A stretch of DNA of 8,212 nucleotides from Rhizobacter sp. Its GTDB lineage: Bacteria; Pseudomonadota; Gammaproteobacteria; Burkholderiales; Burkholderiaceae. Positions 5,996 through 8,212 of the stretch are shown here, one piece after another. The number at the start of each line of letters is the position of its first letter. The first letter of the stretch is position 1. Where the stretch lies: contig JACMKW010000375.1 in assembly GCA_014379885.1 (NCBI GenBank), forward strand, positions 1 to 8,212, in the 5' to 3' direction. The notes under the pieces are model-generated. The model was not told where the DNA came from and made no database searches. It worked only from the letters and a program-made list of their open reading frames with translations. A program made the translations under genes and the position numbers.

Positions 5996-6945
5996 GCGGA
6001 TTTTTCCCGGGGGTGAGCGTGGGCGAGCGCCGTCAATGAGGCCAGCAGACAGGCCACCTGCTGCGTCAGCGGCGCGGGCGCCGGCTTTTCGCCGCTGATG
6101 ACTGACTGGATGTACATGGCCGTGGTGGCGGCATCACAGGTGCGCGGCAACACCGGCAGCTCGCGCAACACGCCGTCATGCGCGGCCACCGAGAGGTCGG
6201 TACGCAGAAAGCCGTCGATGAACACGTCGAGCTTGGGCAAGCGGCGCGGGTCGGCCACTGGCTCGCCCTCGGTGCCGCGCATCAGCATCGCGTTGGCGAT
6301 GGTGTTCTGCAAAAACTCGGTGAGCATGCCGCCGTATTCGGGGTGGGTGTAGTTCACCACCCGCAGTGCAGCGCCGGCAGGGCAGGGGTCGAGCAGCTTG
6401 GCAATGGTGTGGCCTGAATTGCGCAGGCCGATCGTCCAGCGTGCATCGAGCAGTCGCGCCAGCGGCGGGCACAGTACATCGGTGCGGATGTAAACCGGCT
6501 CGCGCCGTTGCCACGCGGCGGCCACGTCTTCAGTGTCACGCGCGATGGGCAGGCCCAGGTCGTGAAAGATCTCGGCAGTGGTCACGCGGCCCGGGTCTTC
6601 AGGCATGCCGTGCACCAGCACCGGCACGTCTTCTTGCGCGAGCAGCAACGCGAGCAGGGTCGTGAGGTTGGGCAGCTTGCGTGCGCCGTTGTACGAAGGC
6701 AGCACAACAGCGGGGCGGGCGGTGGTGATGGGCAGGCAGCGCGCTGTTGCGGCTTGCAAGAAGCCGGCAGTTTCTTCCACCGTCTCGCCCTTGATGCGCA
6801 TGGCCATGGCGAAGGCGCCGAGTTCGAGGTCGGTGATCTGGCCGTCGAGCACCTGGCTCATCAGGTCGTGCGCTTGTTCGGTGTTGAGCGAACGTGCGCC
6901 TTCCTTGCCGCGGCCGATTTCCTTGATGTAGTGGCTGATGCTCAT
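5992..6945 (-). CDS. ybiB: YbiB / TrpD2-like nucleic-acid-binding protein (anthranilate phosphoribosyltransferase fold)
   Basis: A 317-residue protein with the fold of anthranilate phosphoribosyltransferase (TrpD) but of the YbiB/TrpD2 branch. The N-terminal helical part (residues 1-75, with LNTEQAHDLMSQVLDGQITDLELGAF) matches the TrpD N-domain. At 83-93 the protein reads PSYNGARKLPN where true TrpD has its glycine-rich GTGGD loop, so PRPP binding and catalysis are not expected. HGMPEDPGRVTTAEIFHDLG (112-131) and LRNSGHTIAKLLDP (174-187) are characteristic of YbiB-like proteins. E. coli YbiB is a dimeric DNA-binding protein under LexA control, with no known enzyme activity. The ATG at 6945 is chosen because AGGGA lies six bases upstream and the protein then begins MSISHYIKEIGRG, as in the family. 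It sits between nasA and cobA, overlapping cobA by four bases. Its role in nitrate assimilation is unknown. Confidence 0.88.
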   Translation of the reverse strand: MSISHYIKEIGRGKEGARSLNTEQAHDLMSQVLDGQITDLELGAFAMAMRIKGETVEETAGFLQAATARCLPITTARPAVVLPSYNGARKLPNLTTLLALLLAQEDVPVLVHGMPEDPGRVTTAEIFHDLGLPIARDTEDVAAAWQRREPVYIRTDVLCPPLARLLDARWTIGLRNSGHTIAKLLDPCPAGAALRVVNYTHPEYGGMLTEFLQNTIANAMLMRGTEGEPVADPRRLPKLDVFIDGFLRTDLSVAAHDGVLRELPVLPRTCDAATTAMYIQSVISGEKPAPAPLTQQVACLLASLTALAHAHPREKSA

Positions 6946-6999
6946 GGTGTATCCCTGGTTTTGTTTCGCAAGACCCGGGCCAAGGGATGACACCTTGGC
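6946..6999 (-). promoter_or_regulatory. Intercistronic RNA with two competing structures that may gate ybiB translation
   Basis: In the minus-strand RNA, GCCAAGG (6999-6993) and CCUUGGC (6985-6979) form a perfect 7-bp hairpin with a 7-nt loop. The same bases can pair differently. The 5' arm at 6994-6980 (GGUGU C AUCCC U UGG) is complementary to CCAGGGAUACACC at 6958-6946, giving 13 base pairs with two single-base bulges. The second helix contains the ybiB ribosome binding site AGGGA and runs up to the base before the ATG. The two folds share bases, so they exclude each other: the hairpin leaves the site open, the long helix hides it. No U-run follows, so this is not an ordinary terminator. 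What would shift the balance is unknown; it could also be a DNA-level operator. Confidence 0.4.
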
Positions 7000-7011
7000 G
7001 CAGGGCGCGCG

Positions 7012-7017
7012 ATTCTA
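7012..7017 (-). promoter_or_regulatory. Candidate -10 box for an internal ybiB-cobA transcript
   Basis: TAGAAT (5 of 6 matches to the -10 consensus) lies 11 bases past the nasA stop on the minus strand and is followed by CG, as at the other -10-like boxes in the window. It would start a transcript near 7005 with a leader of about 60 nt containing both arms of the competing structures. No -35 is visible. The main transcription of ybiB may instead come from the nasA side. Confidence 0.3.
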
Positions 7018-7028
7018 GGGATGCGTCT

Positions 7029-8212
7029 TCAGGCCACGCGCGCTTGCACGCGAATCATGCGCTTCAGCTCGGGAACGCACGAGCCGCAATTGGTGCCGCA
7101 CTTGAGCGCGGTTTGCAGTTGCGCCAGTTGCTCATCGGGTGCACCCTGGCATGTTTCGAGTGCCGCGGTGATCTCAGGCTCCGCCACGTTGAAGCAGGTG
7201 CAGACCTGCCGCCCGCGGGCCTGCACGGCCACTGGTGCACGCGCACCTGGCACCAGCAGCAGGCGGCCGTAAGCTTGTGCAGGCAGCTCGTCTTGCAGCA
7301 GCGGTTTGACCCACACCTCGGCGCTGATGTCGCCTGCGAGCACAAACCCTTCGAGCTGAGTTTTCTCGCCCACTGGCGCCAGGCGCATGGTGCGGCGCTG
7401 GCCGCGGCGCTTGTCGGCGTAGTGCAACACGTCAGCACCACCCAGGCCCAGCACGCCTTCAATGCGGGCCATGAGTTCATCGGGTGGTGCTTCGTAAGCC
7501 GCGGCGCGAAACAGCACGCCGCTGCGCTCGCGGCCAAACGGCACGCAGCTCGCGAAGGCAAAGGCGCTCATCTCCGCCTTCAACTGCTCGCGCGCCAGCA
7601 AGGCCTTGTCGTCAGGCAACCAGGCCACGCCGAGCAAGCGCCACGGGAGCTCGGCCTTCAACACCTTGACCGCGGCGTGCTTGAGTTCGGGTTGTTTTGA
7701 TTTGGGGCAGAACACCGGTGTGGTGAGCGCGTTCACACCTGTCATGCGGGCACCGGTGCCGGTGCTGCCGGAGACGAACTCTTCGCCCCAGTGCATGGCG
7801 ATGAAGGCCTGTGTGGTGGCCACCTGCTCACTGCCCTGCGCCGGCAGCACGATCGAGCCGCGGCGCGAGGTCACTTGCACCAGGTCACCCTCGGCGAGCA
7901 TCAGGCGCAGCATGTCCTTCGGATTCAGCTCGATGCTGGGCTCGGGCACATGGCCGAACAAGCGGCCGACGGTGCCGGTGCGGCTCATGCCGTGCCACTG
8001 GTCACGCAGGCGCCCGGTGTTGAGCGAGAACGGGTAGCGTGCGTCGCGCGGCTCGGCCAGCTTGTCGTAATCGACGTCGGCAAACTGGGCCCGACCCGTG
8101 GCGGTGGGAAAGATGCCGTCTTCATACAGACGCACGCGGCCTTCAGTGGCGCCCTGCGGGAACGGCCATTGCGCCGGTGCAGCATCGAGCTGGGCGTAGC
8201 TCAGGCCGGTGA
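7029..8212 (-). CDS. nasA: Assimilatory nitrate reductase catalytic subunit, C-terminal part (runs off the right edge)
   Basis: The frame is open to the right edge, giving 393 visible C-terminal residues of a protein usually about 900 long. It belongs to the molybdopterin bis-MGD oxidoreductase family and reduces nitrate to nitrite in the cytoplasm. Visible parts: YEDGIFPTATGRAQF near residues 29-43; the C-terminal MGD-binding domain, with LNTGRLRDQWHGMSRTG (63-79) and HWGEEF to NALTTPVFCPKSKQPELKHAAV (about 140-181); a long linker domain (~190-330); and a terminal BFD-like [2Fe-2S] domain with cysteines 337 and 339 (CTC) and 371, 375 and 378 (CGTNCGSC). That domain marks NasA rather than a periplasmic Nap enzyme. 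The GTG at 8135 is an internal codon: coding sequence continues upstream of it. ybiB follows after 83 nt. nirBD probably lies beyond the right edge, but that is inference. Confidence 0.93.
   Translation of the reverse strand, partial: TGLSYAQLDAAPAQWPFPQGATEGRVRLYEDGIFPTATGRAQFADVDYDKLAEPRDARYPFSLNTGRLRDQWHGMSRTGTVGRLFGHVPEPSIELNPKDMLRLMLAEGDLVQVTSRRGSIVLPAQGSEQVATTQAFIAMHWGEEFVSGSTGTGARMTGVNALTTPVFCPKSKQPELKHAAVKVLKAELPWRLLGVAWLPDDKALLAREQLKAEMSAFAFASCVPFGRERSGVLFRAAAYEAPPDELMARIEGVLGLGGADVLHYADKRRGQRRTMRLAPVGEKTQLEGFVLAGDISAEVWVKPLLQDELPAQAYGRLLLVPGARAPVAVQARGRQVCTCFNVAEPEITAALETCQGAPDEQLAQLQTALKCGTNCGSCVPELKRMIRVQARVA

Noticed and set aside
6993..6993. GTG at 6993 as start of ybiB
   Set aside because: The added 16 residues are not like the family; ATG 6945 has a proper AGGGA site and gives the normal N-terminus.
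6979..6999. 7-bp hairpin after nasA as an intrinsic terminator
   Set aside because: The RNA after the stem has no U-run (it continues CGGGUCUUGCG), so termination is unlikely.
8133..8135. GTG at 8135-8133 as the start of a short gene
   Set aside because: The frame continues upstream to the window edge with NasA-like sequence (TGLSYAQLDAAPAQWPF), so this is an internal valine codon.

Overview
This window looks like a chromosomal segment from a GC-rich betaproteobacterium. The most likely order is Burkholderiales, in the Rubrivivax/Leptothrix/Rhizobacter-like part. The grounds are the bS21 sequence at the left edge, a nitrate-assimilation block of the type seen in that group, and high GC. This placement comes from family recognition and no search was run.

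Left part, minus strand: the first 27 codons of rpsU (ribosomal protein bS21) run off the left edge. They follow an unusual leader of about 130 nt with a consensus -10 box, and upstream of that is a HI0933/BaiN-type flavoprotein gene. Middle, plus strand: a secreted serine hydrolase of the beta-lactamase fold (1559-2782), then a YbjJ-like MFS transporter (2859-4016) whose start looks leaderless. The MFS gene converges, with a 20-bp gap, on a long membrane sterol-desaturase-family hydroxylase (4037-5170, minus).

Right part, minus strand, in transcription order: the C-terminal part of assimilatory nitrate reductase nasA (runs off the right edge), then ybiB (TrpD2-like nucleic-acid-binding protein), then cobA (SUMT). 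The ybiB stop and cobA start overlap as ATGA. CobA makes the siroheme precursor needed by nitrite reductase, so nasA and cobA fit one nitrate-assimilation operon. The place of ybiB in it is not explained by known biochemistry.

The regulatory sequence is the most interesting part. (1) The 83-nt nasA-ybiB gap can form two mutually exclusive RNA structures: a 7-bp hairpin, or a longer imperfect helix that would bury the ybiB Shine-Dalgarno. (2) The rpsU leader has no clear Shine-Dalgarno before its ATG. Instead it shows an ACCUCCU sequence, identical to the 16S anti-Shine-Dalgarno core, in the loop of a small hairpin, overlapping a possible 14-codon upstream ORF ending Pro-Glu-Pro-Pro-Thr-stop. 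(3) Five upstream regions share a -10-like element of form NANAATCG; two lie so close to the ATG that leaderless transcripts are expected.

No tRNA, rRNA, CRISPR array, insertion sequence or other mobile element was recognised. There is no gene-free stretch longer than 300 bases.
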